Positions 1-6,498 of a stretch of DNA of 42,277 nt are shown piece after piece. Below the pieces are notes generated by a model. It saw only the letters and a program-made list of their open reading frames with translations. It had not been told where the DNA came from and ran no database searches. The stretch covers positions 38,446-80,722 of the forward strand of contig DGZP01000035.1 in the NCBI GenBank assembly GCA_002398565.1, given 5' to 3'. The DNA comes from Proteiniphilum sp. UBA4977. Lineage in GTDB: Bacteria; Bacteroidota; Bacteroidia; Bacteroidales; Dysgonomonadaceae. The translations under genes were made by a program, and so were the position numbers. Each line of letters opens with the position of its first letter. The stretch's first letter is position 1.

Positions 1-397
1 TGCGAGTATCCAAAGCTGTTCAGGGTATGCCACACGGCTGAAAAAAGCAGGTTGTAGAACATCCTTCCATTATGCAGGCAAGGGACATTTAAATGGTCGG
101 GCACAGTGAAAACGACATGATAATGCTTCACGGGCAGTGTGCCTTGCACCAGCCCGTCAATCCGGAAGGCTTGTCTGGCTGCCTGGCATTTTGGACAATG
201 CCTGTCGCCACAACTGTTATAGCTATAACGGATTGTGCCGCAGTTGTCACATGCTTCCCCGTGTCCGCCAAGCGTAGCGGTTCTGCAGAGTGCAATTTTA
301 GCAAACACCTTTTGTTGCAGGGGAGTAAGCTTTCCGCGGCTCTGCAGCGAAGGAGCAAACCGATGAACCACATCGCCAGCTCAAACCTTGTTCTCAT
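1..397 (-). pseudogene. IS91-type zinc-binding transposase, 5' part, frameshifted and cut by window edge
   Basis: Reading the minus strand from the ATG at 397 gives the start MRTRFELA, then the frame is lost near 371-377. One base appears to be missing, and restoring it gives a continuous reading into RFAPSLQSRGKLTPLQQKVF. The body stays open to the window edge. It contains CDNCG and CGDRHCPKCQ cysteine pairs, the zinc-binding N-terminal domain of IS91/ISCR-type rolling-circle transposases, followed by KHYHVVFTVPDHLN, also typical of that family. The catalytic HUH/Y domain lies outside the window. The ATG overlaps the stop of the upstream recombinase (ATGA), so the two genes were translationally coupled. 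The frameshift could be decay or an assembly error. Confidence 0.8.
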
Positions 398-1296
398 TTT
401 GTGGTGAAGTTGTACAGGGAATCGAGCGGACTGTGTGGTTTAATGAGGGGACATTGAGCTCCGTGAAGGTAAATCATGGTGGTGATATCGGCATGACCGG
501 GCAACTTTTTCAGGGTAACGATGTTCAGCCCCTGTTCAAGCAGGTGGTGGCATACGAGTGTCGCAGTGAATGCAGGTTTGCCTCTTTTGCGATGGATGTC
601 TTTTTGAGGTTCTCACGCATCACCCGGGAGAGCCCGCGCACGCTGTATCGACCGTCAGGTTCTTTTCCGTTGAACAACCAGATATGAGGGTTTTCGGATT
701 TGAGGTACTTTTTTAGACCAATGGCCATGCTGCCGGCCAATGGAACAACGCGATCTTTCTTGTACTTGCTCTGACGAATATGTATGGTTTTACGATCAAA
801 GTCGATATCGGAGATCTTCAGGTTAATTACCTCCTGTCCTCTCAATCCGGCCGAATAAATCAATGTGAGTACTATCCGTTGTTTGAGCAGTGTAGGGGCA
901 GCAAACAACTCTTTGAGTTCTTGCCGGTTCAGTATTACCGGCAGCTTTGAATCTTTTTTAAGTGACGGAAGGGCGATGGCTTCACGGTTCATACCCGACA
1001 AGCGATAATAATAGCGCAGTCCGTACACCATATGTTTAAAACTGCTTCGCGAGGGAGATCGGGGATCACGCGCCAATGCGGCCAGGTATTCATTGATCTC
1101 TTCGGGATCAATCTTCTGGGGGCAGCTTACCAAAATGAATGACAAAAAGGGCAATCCGGCGGATGTAGTTTTGTAAGGTACTCCGACTCTGCCCCCGTAA
1201 CGTGACCTGTTGTTCCAGTTTGTGGACAACCATCTTAAACTCGGGAACAAGCACAATGGCCTGCTCGACAAAAGTAAAACCTGATTTCTTTCTCAT
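394..1296 (-). pseudogene. Tyrosine recombinase/phage-integrase family, IS91-associated, two frameshifts
   Basis: The N-terminal SAM-like part starts at 1296 (MRKKSGFTFVEQAIVLVPEF) and breaks at a five-base G run on the plus strand (1118-1122), where one extra base moves translation out of frame. The middle part carries IDPEEINEYLAALARD and box I (YSAGLRGQEVINL), then HSLRHSYAT. A second break, one base missing around 543-550, separates this from LLEQGLNIVTLKKLPGHADI and the MIYLH tyrosine. All R-K-HxxR-H-Y catalytic residues are still readable across the frames. There is no insertion before the second box of the kind that marks integron IntI enzymes. A recombinase ORF upstream of an IS91 transposase is a known arrangement in this IS family. 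About 300 codons if repaired. Confidence 0.82.
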
Positions 1297-1346
1297 ATTC
1301 GGACATTTTTTGTGGTGAAAAATCTTCGAATATATAAAGAATCAGG

Positions 1347-1354
1347 TACTTTTG
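1347..1354 (+). promoter_or_regulatory. Candidate Bacteroidota promoter reading into the cassette array
   Basis: TACTTTTG matches the Bacteroidota -7 consensus TAnnTTTG. TTCG at 1325-1328, 18 bases upstream, is a plausible weak -33 element. Transcription would start near 1361 and run to the right into the first attC-like site and cassette 1. It lies between the divergent recombinase remnant and the array, the position a cassette promoter occupies in an integron. Predicted from motif only. Confidence 0.4.
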
Positions 1355-1363
1355 TCAAATGCT

Positions 1364-1379
1364 ACCCGCGTATGCGGGT
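1364..1379. repeat. Short perfect hairpin at the left end of the array
   Basis: ACCCGC (1364-1369) and GCGGGT (1374-1379) are perfect inverted repeats around a GTAT loop, directly left of the first attC-like site. It may be an end structure of the IS91-type element, part of the recombination site, or a terminator. The sequence does not decide between these. Confidence 0.45.
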
Positions 1380-1382
1380 TTA

Positions 1383-1505
1383 GTTCAACACGCGGTATAA
1401 AAAATTGCCGGGAGTGTAGGTTATTCAAGGGTTGTAGCCCGGTGTAACTTGTTAGGAAATCGCCCGCAATCGGCAACTTTTCATACCTCCGTCCGTTGGT
1501 GGCAA
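1383..1505 (+). repeat. attC-like recombination site A (left boundary of the array)
   Basis: The right end reads CCGTTGGTGGCAAGC, the same pattern (CCGTTRNNGGCAA) found at the right ends of sites B, C and D. The left end is AGTTCAACACGCGG, resembling the AACACGGG left ends of the other sites. Inside, AAAATTGCCG (1401-1410) and CGGCAACTTT (1471-1480) pair at 9 of 10 bases, giving a long imperfect hairpin. The right box GTTGGTGGC (1495-1503) would be the start box of cassette 1, with the predicted crossover G|TT after 1495. The left box does not match any box inside the window, as expected if it belonged to a cassette now lost. Confidence 0.6.
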
Positions 1506-1567
1506 GCAAAGAAACGACAGCAAAAAGCAGATTATAAAAAACAAAGAATGATTCTAAACTACTTATT

Positions 1568-2749
1568 ATGAAACATATATTTATTAAACCAATTTTGCTT
1601 TTAGCATTTTTATTTCATTTATGTAATTACGTAGAAGGTCAGAATAGAAATAATTCGGAAATTAACATTTTCGCAACTTATATTTCGACCCATGGTAAAG
1701 AACCTGTGGATTATATAATGGATAAATTTAAAAATCATTATGTAGTAGCCTTAGGCGAAGACCATTGGATTAAGGATCACCCATTATTCTTGTGCGATTT
1801 AATAAAGCGTATAAATGAAAGAAAAGATTCTCTTAATATTGACGTTTTGGCTATTGAGTTTGGAAACGTTGTCAATCAAAAGTTAGCAGACGAGTTCATT
1901 AACTCGACAACATACAGGGAAGACCTTGTAATAAAAATACTGCAAAGTTCTCCTGATTTATACGGTTGGCCTTATTTAGAAGTTATGCAAATATTTAAAA
2001 CCGTTTGGGAGGAAAACCAAAAGAAAAGTGAAGAACAAAAAACAAGAATTCTAATTCTTGACCCACCTTATATGATTCAAGTAATGAATGGAGAAACATA
2101 TAATTATACCTGTTCTCGTGATGAATCAATGCTAAATATTATCCGTAGTCAACTATTAAAGAAAAAGCGCATTCTATTTTATGCGGGATTACTGCACACA
2201 AGAAAAACTGTTTACGGTAGCTATTTATCGTCTGACAATATTTACTATAATCAAACTTCTGCGGGTTTTTTACTAAAATCTCTTTATCCACATTTAGTTT
2301 TTAGTATAAAACTTTGGGGTGGTTTAATGGGAAGCAATGGATACAATAAGACTTATGAGCCGATAAAATGGGAAAGACTGTATAATGGAACGATAGACGA
2401 AGCTTTCAAAATCAACCATAATAAGCCCGTCGGATTTGACATTGACAAATCACCTTTTTCTCAAATACCTGTAACAGAATTCTATAAAACTTCAAATGAA
2501 ACATTAAACCGTAGCGACAACAGGCTTGTAGGCTCACCGTATAATAAAAGTATTCTGTTGAAAGACGATGCTGACGGGATAATATTCTTTAAACCTGTGG
2601 AAGAATTTACAGGTGCCACAATTTATCAGAATTTCTTTGACGATGATTTCATAAAACTGATAAATAAACGTACCGATGGAAAGGTTACAAATCGAGCAGA
2701 CGCTGTGGAAAAATTAAAAGCACTACGCCCAATATTAGAGACAGATTAG
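1568..2749 (+). CDS. Secreted EreA/ChaN-like (erythromycin-esterase superfamily) protein; cassette 1 cargo
   Basis: A 393-residue protein with an N-terminal signal peptide (about residues 1-24, ending YVEGQ). It carries the signature of the erythromycin esterase/ChaN fold: ALGEDHWIKDH at 61-71 (candidate active residues E64 and H66), AIEFGN at 95-100 (E97) and YAGLLHTRK around 206-213 (H210). These match the Glu/His layout of EreA-type hydrolases. True macrolide esterases are longer and the rest of the protein is dissimilar, so I do not claim drug resistance. The gene is AT-rich compared with the xylose operon, is the only ORF in its unit, and sits between attC-like sites A and B. Substrate unknown. 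It may have no promoter of its own and depend on read-through from 1347. Confidence 0.72.
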   Translation: MKHIFIKPILLLAFLFHLCNYVEGQNRNNSEINIFATYISTHGKEPVDYIMDKFKNHYVVALGEDHWIKDHPLFLCDLIKRINERKDSLNIDVLAIEFGNVVNQKLADEFINSTTYREDLVIKILQSSPDLYGWPYLEVMQIFKTVWEENQKKSEEQKTRILILDPPYMIQVMNGETYNYTCSRDESMLNIIRSQLLKKKRILFYAGLLHTRKTVYGSYLSSDNIYYNQTSAGFLLKSLYPHLVFSIKLWGGLMGSNGYNKTYEPIKWERLYNGTIDEAFKINHNKPVGFDIDKSPFSQIPVTEFYKTSNETLNRSDNRLVGSPYNKSILLKDDADGIIFFKPVEEFTGATIYQNFFDDDFIKLINKRTDGKVTNRADAVEKLKALRPILETD

Positions 2750-2787
2750 ATAAATTGTAAGAAAAAGAATAATTAAAGAAATGAAAT

Positions 2788-2932
2788 GCCAGCCACCACC
2801 AACACGGGCTTTGCCGTCAGGCGGGCTTCAGTGCTTCGTATGAAAGTTTTATCTATATTTGAACATTGGTTCTTCGCATCAACGTTTGTGCTAAAAATCC
2901 CGCCCGCAAAGCTCCGAACCGTTAGCGGCAAG
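2788..2932 (+). repeat. attC-like recombination site B (end of cassette 1 / start of cassette 2)
   Basis: The left end is TGCCAGCCACCACCAACACG and the right end CCGAACCGTTAGCGGCAAG. Inner arms fold back: ACGGGCTTTGC pairs with GCAAAGCTCCG with one extra unpaired base, and AGGCGGGCTT pairs with AAATCCCGCC. Unpaired bases on one arm are a feature of integron attC hairpins. The left box GCCACC-ACC-AAC (2792-2803) is the complement of cassette 1's start box GTTGGTGGC, except for a three-base ACC repeat. The right box GTTAGCGGC (2921-2929) starts cassette 2. Confidence 0.75.
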
Positions 2933-2965
2933 CGGACACAAACACAACTAATACAGAGAATAAAT

Positions 2966-3490
2966 ATGAAAACGAAAACAAAATTGAAGCTCACTTTCTT
3001 GTTGACAACATTTTTATTTGTTGGTTGTGAACAGAATAACAATAAAAAATCGGATAATAGTTTTATTGACAACTCTTACATTAAAGAATTAGTAGAAAGA
3101 CAAATCGGAGAAAGTAATTATTACATATCTATTCCGAAAGACTATACATTAGAAGCAACTGATGGGCCAGACTTTTCTGTTTACTATTTTTATCCAATAG
3201 ACACGACAATCATAGCAAACTTTTCTGGCGGTTTTTATTTTGGAAATCACCCAAGTCAATTTCCACCAGACAGCGGCAGTTGCAAAATAAACAATTCTAA
3301 AAGTAAAATGCTTGACGAAAATGCAGACTGGACAATTTATAATTGCAACGACGAATACGCAATCCAGACAATAATTGACAGTAAAAGTGGTGAAGGTTGG
3401 AATGAATTTATTCACGCTTTTGGCAGAGCAAGTTCAACGGTAGACCGAAACAAGCTATTGACTATTTTTACGACAATGAAAAAGAAATAA
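2966..3490 (+). CDS. Small lipoprotein of unknown function; cassette 2 cargo
   Basis: About 174 residues from the ATG at 2966. An earlier ATG at 2786 is in frame, but the reading from it translates site B and lacks any protein-like pattern, so I reject that start. The N-terminus MKTKTKLKLTFLLTTFLFVGC is a lipoprotein signal with the acylated cysteine at 21, followed by an Asn/Lys-rich linker. The mature part (YYISIPKDYTLEATDGPDFS, later SKSGEGWNEFIHAFGRASS) matches no family I recognise. It is probably attached to the outer membrane or periplasmic face. It is the only gene of cassette 2 (2922-3620, 699 bp). Confidence 0.7.
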   Translation: MKTKTKLKLTFLLTTFLFVGCEQNNNKKSDNSFIDNSYIKELVERQIGESNYYISIPKDYTLEATDGPDFSVYYFYPIDTTIIANFSGGFYFGNHPSQFPPDSGSCKINNSKSKMLDENADWTIYNCNDEYAIQTIIDSKSGEGWNEFIHAFGRASSTVDRNKLLTIFTTMKKK

Positions 3491-3495
3491 TAAAT

Positions 3496-3630
3496 GCCAG
3501 CTGCTAACACGGGTTTTGCGTCAGGTGGGCTGACGTGCAAACTGGAGCTTTGTGCTTCTACTAAACTTTAGTAAAAACTTTGTACTTCGAAACCCGCCCG
3601 ACCGCAAAGCCCCCCAACCGTTGTGGGCAA
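3496..3630 (+). repeat. attC-like recombination site C (end of cassette 2 / start of cassette 3)
   Basis: The left end is GCCAGCTGCTAACACGGG and the right end CCCCAACCGTTGTGGGCAAC. The left box GCTGCTAAC (3500-3508) complements cassette 2's start box GTTAGCGGC at 8 of 9 positions, and the mismatch is a G:T wobble in a folded strand. The right box GTTGTGGGC (3620-3628) starts cassette 3. Inner arms GGGTTTTGCG and CGCAAAGCCCC pair imperfectly, and GGTGGGC faces CCCGCCC. Confidence 0.75.
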
Positions 3631-3663
3631 CTGAAGACGACACTACAAACATAAAATTTCATC

Positions 3664-4758
3664 ATGAAAAAACTGATTTTAATACTTGCGATATTAATTA
3701 ATTCAGGATTATTATTCGCTACTGAACAAGAACCTGATTTTTTATACTATAATGGGAAAGAGCTGACTTTATCGACAGGATGGGGATACCCCTCTCCCCT
3801 CGAGACCTATTATTCTCAAAACGACATTGAATATCCCTTTACAATGTTAAGTACTGCAAATTATCGTGGTCATATTGCTATATGGGATATTTCGGATGAT
3901 AAATTATTTTTAAAAGAGATACAGGTTGAAAAGGCAAAATATAAACCTGAGAAATTTAAAGTAAAATCACAATCGGACTCTTTATCATATAAAGACAAGG
4001 TATTTGCTGATTGGTTTACTGGAGTAATAATTGGAGAAGAGCGTAATAAAAAAAACTATTGGAAAGTTGTGAAGTCTTATTATTTCTATGTCAAGCACGG
4101 CAAAGTAGTCGACATACAAGAACTGACAGAAAAAGATTTTAAACAAATTGAAAATATTTCAGAGAAAGATACTTCAAACCACGACTTAATGGCAAAATAC
4201 TCAATGCTTTATCTGAATAATAATTATATCTCATACTACTTTCGGATACATGGAAATGATACAATAAAATTTGATACCAAAGGTGGATATTTAAGTGGTA
4301 ATTCAGGTTTGAGTCCAGTCTTATTATATTTTTCTAACGACCATATGAAATGGCCTTATAACTGGGAAAACTTTGAAAAAAGTGGAGCACCTTTTTGCAC
4401 ATGGATTATAGAAAACGACAGTTTATTATTGACAAATATTGAATTACACACTGGTACAGGTTTTTATTCGATTGACAAATATTCTGTAGATTTAAAAGAG
4501 ATATTTCCAAATAGAATAATTGATAAAAAGGTATTTGGTGACTGGATTTCAGAAATTTATGTTGTTCGTCATGGAAAAAATGAGGAAGATGAGAATTTGC
4601 CTGGCTATTTCGAGTTCAAACCATCAGAATTAACATATATGAGACTCAAAAATGGGATTGTATTAGAAAAATATACCGTTCCTGCTGATTTCGACTTTAA
4701 AAATTTACCAGCTAATACGGATGACGGATTAAAGAAAATATTAGATGAACTCAAATAA
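3664..4758 (+). CDS. Secreted protein of unknown function with two similar domains; cassette 3 cargo
   Basis: A 364-residue protein starting with a signal peptide (MKKLILILAILINSGLLFA). I do not recognise the family. It appears to contain two related halves (about 20-165 and 170-350). KVFADWFTGVI with YFYVKHGKVVD in the first resembles KVFGDWISEIYVVRHGK with MRLKNGIVLEKY in the second. HIAIWDISDDKLFLKEIQVE also resembles CTWIIENDSLLLTNIELH. The alternating pattern suggests beta-rich domains in the periplasm or on the surface. The gene is AT-rich and alone in its unit (3621-4890, 1270 bp), and the attC-like site D begins four bases after the stop. Possible roles include binding or immunity, but nothing in the sequence proves either. 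Confidence 0.68.
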   Translation: MKKLILILAILINSGLLFATEQEPDFLYYNGKELTLSTGWGYPSPLETYYSQNDIEYPFTMLSTANYRGHIAIWDISDDKLFLKEIQVEKAKYKPEKFKVKSQSDSLSYKDKVFADWFTGVIIGEERNKKNYWKVVKSYYFYVKHGKVVDIQELTEKDFKQIENISEKDTSNHDLMAKYSMLYLNNNYISYYFRIHGNDTIKFDTKGGYLSGNSGLSPVLLYFSNDHMKWPYNWENFEKSGAPFCTWIIENDSLLLTNIELHTGTGFYSIDKYSVDLKEIFPNRIIDKKVFGDWISEIYVVRHGKNEEDENLPGYFEFKPSELTYMRLKNGIVLEKYTVPADFDFKNLPANTDDGLKKILDELK

Positions 4759-4761
4759 ACA

Positions 4762-4900
4762 ACTGCCCACAACACACAATACAAAACAGTTGGTTTTCAG
4801 CGGTTTGCGAGCATTTGTTCTCGCTTCAACTTTCTGCAACGGTGGATACGAACGCGCTCCGAAAACCCAACCGTTTCATATTGTCAACCGTTATGGGCAA
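4762..4900 (+). repeat. attC-like recombination site D (end of cassette 3 / start of cassette 4)
   Basis: The left box GCCCACAAC (4765-4773) is a perfect complement of cassette 3's start box GTTGTGGGC. The right box GTTATGGGC (4890-4898) starts cassette 4. The inner arms AAACAGTTGGTTTTCAGCG and CGCTCCGAAAACCCAACCG pair along almost their whole length, with extra unpaired bases on the right arm, as in attC hairpins. Confidence 0.8.
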
Positions 4901-4923
4901 CCTTATTAGAACGCTGTACAACT

Positions 4924-6123
4924 ATGAAAAATTATAGAATAATATATACACTTATTCCAAAATCATACTTGATTGGATTAATAATTGGGATACTTCTAAG
5001 ATTGCCTGGTGGAGAGTATATAATTCTATCAAATATTATTTTGAATATTACTTCATTATTGATATTCTCAAAGATTGGTGTGATTATTCATGAGATTGGT
5101 CATTTACTATTTGCCAAAATGGTAAACGGGAAACCACGCAGATTAATATTAGGTAATGGGCATGAGGTCTCAAGATTTATATTGTTTAATATCAAAGTTG
5201 TAATTAATACACCTTTCCGAAGTGGATATGCCTTTTCTTCATTTGATGATCTGAAATTCATTAAATGGAGGTATTTATTTTATATTTCGGGTGGATTCTT
5301 ATCTAATCTCATATTTGTTCTTATTATTTATAGATTATATGGATTTAATATTGATGCAATATCTGGCGAATATGGAATAGACTTAGCTTCAGCATTTATT
5401 TTCTCAAATTCCATGTTAATTATTACAACATTAATACCATATCGTATTAGTTACATGGGGATTAAAATGCCTAACGATGGATTGAATATAATAACTCTGC
5501 CATTTAGAAATATTGAAAAACTTAATGAACGTATTAATACCAATGATTTATTAGATGCGTACGAATATTTTGAATTAAAAGAATACGATAAAGCAATTCA
5601 GATTTATGAAAACTACCAGAAAATCGACAACTCACAATTAATTGTTAAGATTAATTTGAGTGTAATGTATATGAAAAAAGGAGAGTATTTAAGATCACTT
5701 GAATATTTAAACTCTGTAATCGAATTGCTCAATGACAAGAAAAATAAAGCATATAAAGCTCTAGTTCATAATAATCTAGCTTGGTTATATATGATTTTAA
5801 AGGATTACGACAAAGCAGATTCTTTTTCTAAAATTGCAATAGACCTTGTTCCAAGAGAAAAAAACTTCCAAGGCACAAGAGGTTCTGCATTAATTGAGAA
5901 AGGAGAAGTTGAACAAGGTATAAATATGTTGCTAACCTTGGTTGATTTCAATTTTCCTAATAGTCAAACCTTAGCTGCAGCAATGTACCTTTGTTTAGGA
6001 TATTCAAAACTGGATAAGAAAAAAGAAATAACAAAATATCTTGATTTTGTACAGACTAATATTGACAAACTTGATATTGATGAAGTTAAAATATGGAAAA
6101 GTATAAAGGATAGAATTGGATAA
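4924..6123 (+). CDS. Membrane M50-like metalloprotease with C-terminal TPR repeats; cassette 4 cargo
   Basis: A 399-residue protein. The first half has several hydrophobic segments (about 10-27, 36-66, 118-138, 155-173). The second of these contains the zinc protease motif HEIGH at 56-60 (H56, E57, H60). PNDGLNI at 183-189 supplies an Asp-Gly (D185) in the position of the second ligand motif of site-2-protease-type (M50) enzymes. The soluble half (about 205-395) reads as tetratricopeptide repeats, for example ALVHNNLAWLYMILKDYDKA. M50 proteases cut within membranes, often to release anti-sigma factors. The target here is unknown, and a degenerate non-proteolytic function is possible. The gene is AT-rich and the only one of its unit. 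Confidence 0.72.
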   Translation: MKNYRIIYTLIPKSYLIGLIIGILLRLPGGEYIILSNIILNITSLLIFSKIGVIIHEIGHLLFAKMVNGKPRRLILGNGHEVSRFILFNIKVVINTPFRSGYAFSSFDDLKFIKWRYLFYISGGFLSNLIFVLIIYRLYGFNIDAISGEYGIDLASAFIFSNSMLIITTLIPYRISYMGIKMPNDGLNIITLPFRNIEKLNERINTNDLLDAYEYFELKEYDKAIQIYENYQKIDNSQLIVKINLSVMYMKKGEYLRSLEYLNSVIELLNDKKNKAYKALVHNNLAWLYMILKDYDKADSFSKIAIDLVPREKNFQGTRGSALIEKGEVEQGINMLLTLVDFNFPNSQTLAAAMYLCLGYSKLDKKKEITKYLDFVQTNIDKLDIDEVKIWKSIKDRIG

Positions 6124-6129
6124 AAGGCA

Positions 6130-6143
6130 GCCCATAACACGAA
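6130..6143 (+). repeat. attC-like site E, truncated: only the left box remains
   Basis: GCCCATAAC (6130-6138) is a perfect complement of cassette 4's start box GTTATGGGC (4890-4898) and is followed by ACG as in the other sites. After that the sequence no longer resembles an attC arm, and no CCGTTRNNGGCAA right end follows before the xylose operon. The array has therefore been cut here by a deletion or insertion. Confidence 0.7.
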
Positions 6144-6155
6144 GGATTACATCCT

Positions 6156-6191
6156 CAAATAGGGAAGGTTACACAAATAGGGAAGGTTACA
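6156..6191. repeat. Two perfect tandem copies of an 18-bp unit
   Basis: CAAATAGGGAAGGTTACA occurs at 6156-6173 and again at 6174-6191. It begins just after the truncated attC-like site E. The non-coding stretch 6124-6498 otherwise holds only this repeat and the candidate xyl promoter. The repeat might be a remnant end of an inserted element that cut the array, or an operator. I cannot tell which. Confidence 0.6.
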
Positions 6192-6324
6192 ATTTAGCTA
6201 AAAAAAAGATTGGAAAATCGGAGAAATAGAAGATGTGGGGACCACCACCGACTGACTCTGTCCTTGCGATCTCAAAACTATTCGATTAATTTTTTGATAA
6301 CAATGACGATTCAATAATTTTCAT

Positions 6325-6332
6325 TAATTTTG
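6325..6332 (+). promoter_or_regulatory. Candidate promoter (-7 element) of the xylose operon
   Basis: TAATTTTG fits TAnnTTTG. The upstream region is AT-rich but has no well-spaced TTTG -33 element, since the nearest TTTTTTG lies 28 bases away. Transcription from here would leave a leader of about 160 nt before xylB. Motif-based only. Confidence 0.35.
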
Positions 6333-6498
6333 CGACAATCGGCAAAACGATGGGGATACTTTGGAAACTCAGGTCTCAGCATTATCCATTAGAAAAACGT
6401 ATTGAATTAACTATAAAAATAAAAAACCTGACACAGTTTAATTTACACAATCATGTAATTTTCCTGATTTCAGGCTTAATCTTAAAAAAATAAGTGAT

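Noticed and set aside
93..407. Plus-strand frame of 104 codons at the left edge
   Set aside because: It is opposite the transposase remnant, which has clear CxxC zinc motifs, so the plus frame is a shadow.
394..1296. Calling the recombinase an integron integrase (IntI)
   Set aside because: The IntI-specific insert before the HxxR box is absent, and the gene overlaps an IS91-type transposase start, so an IS-associated recombinase is the better call.
2786..2965. N-terminal extension of the cassette 2 lipoprotein from the ATG at 2786
   Set aside because: The extension is a translation of attC-like site B. A proper lipoprotein signal begins at 2966.
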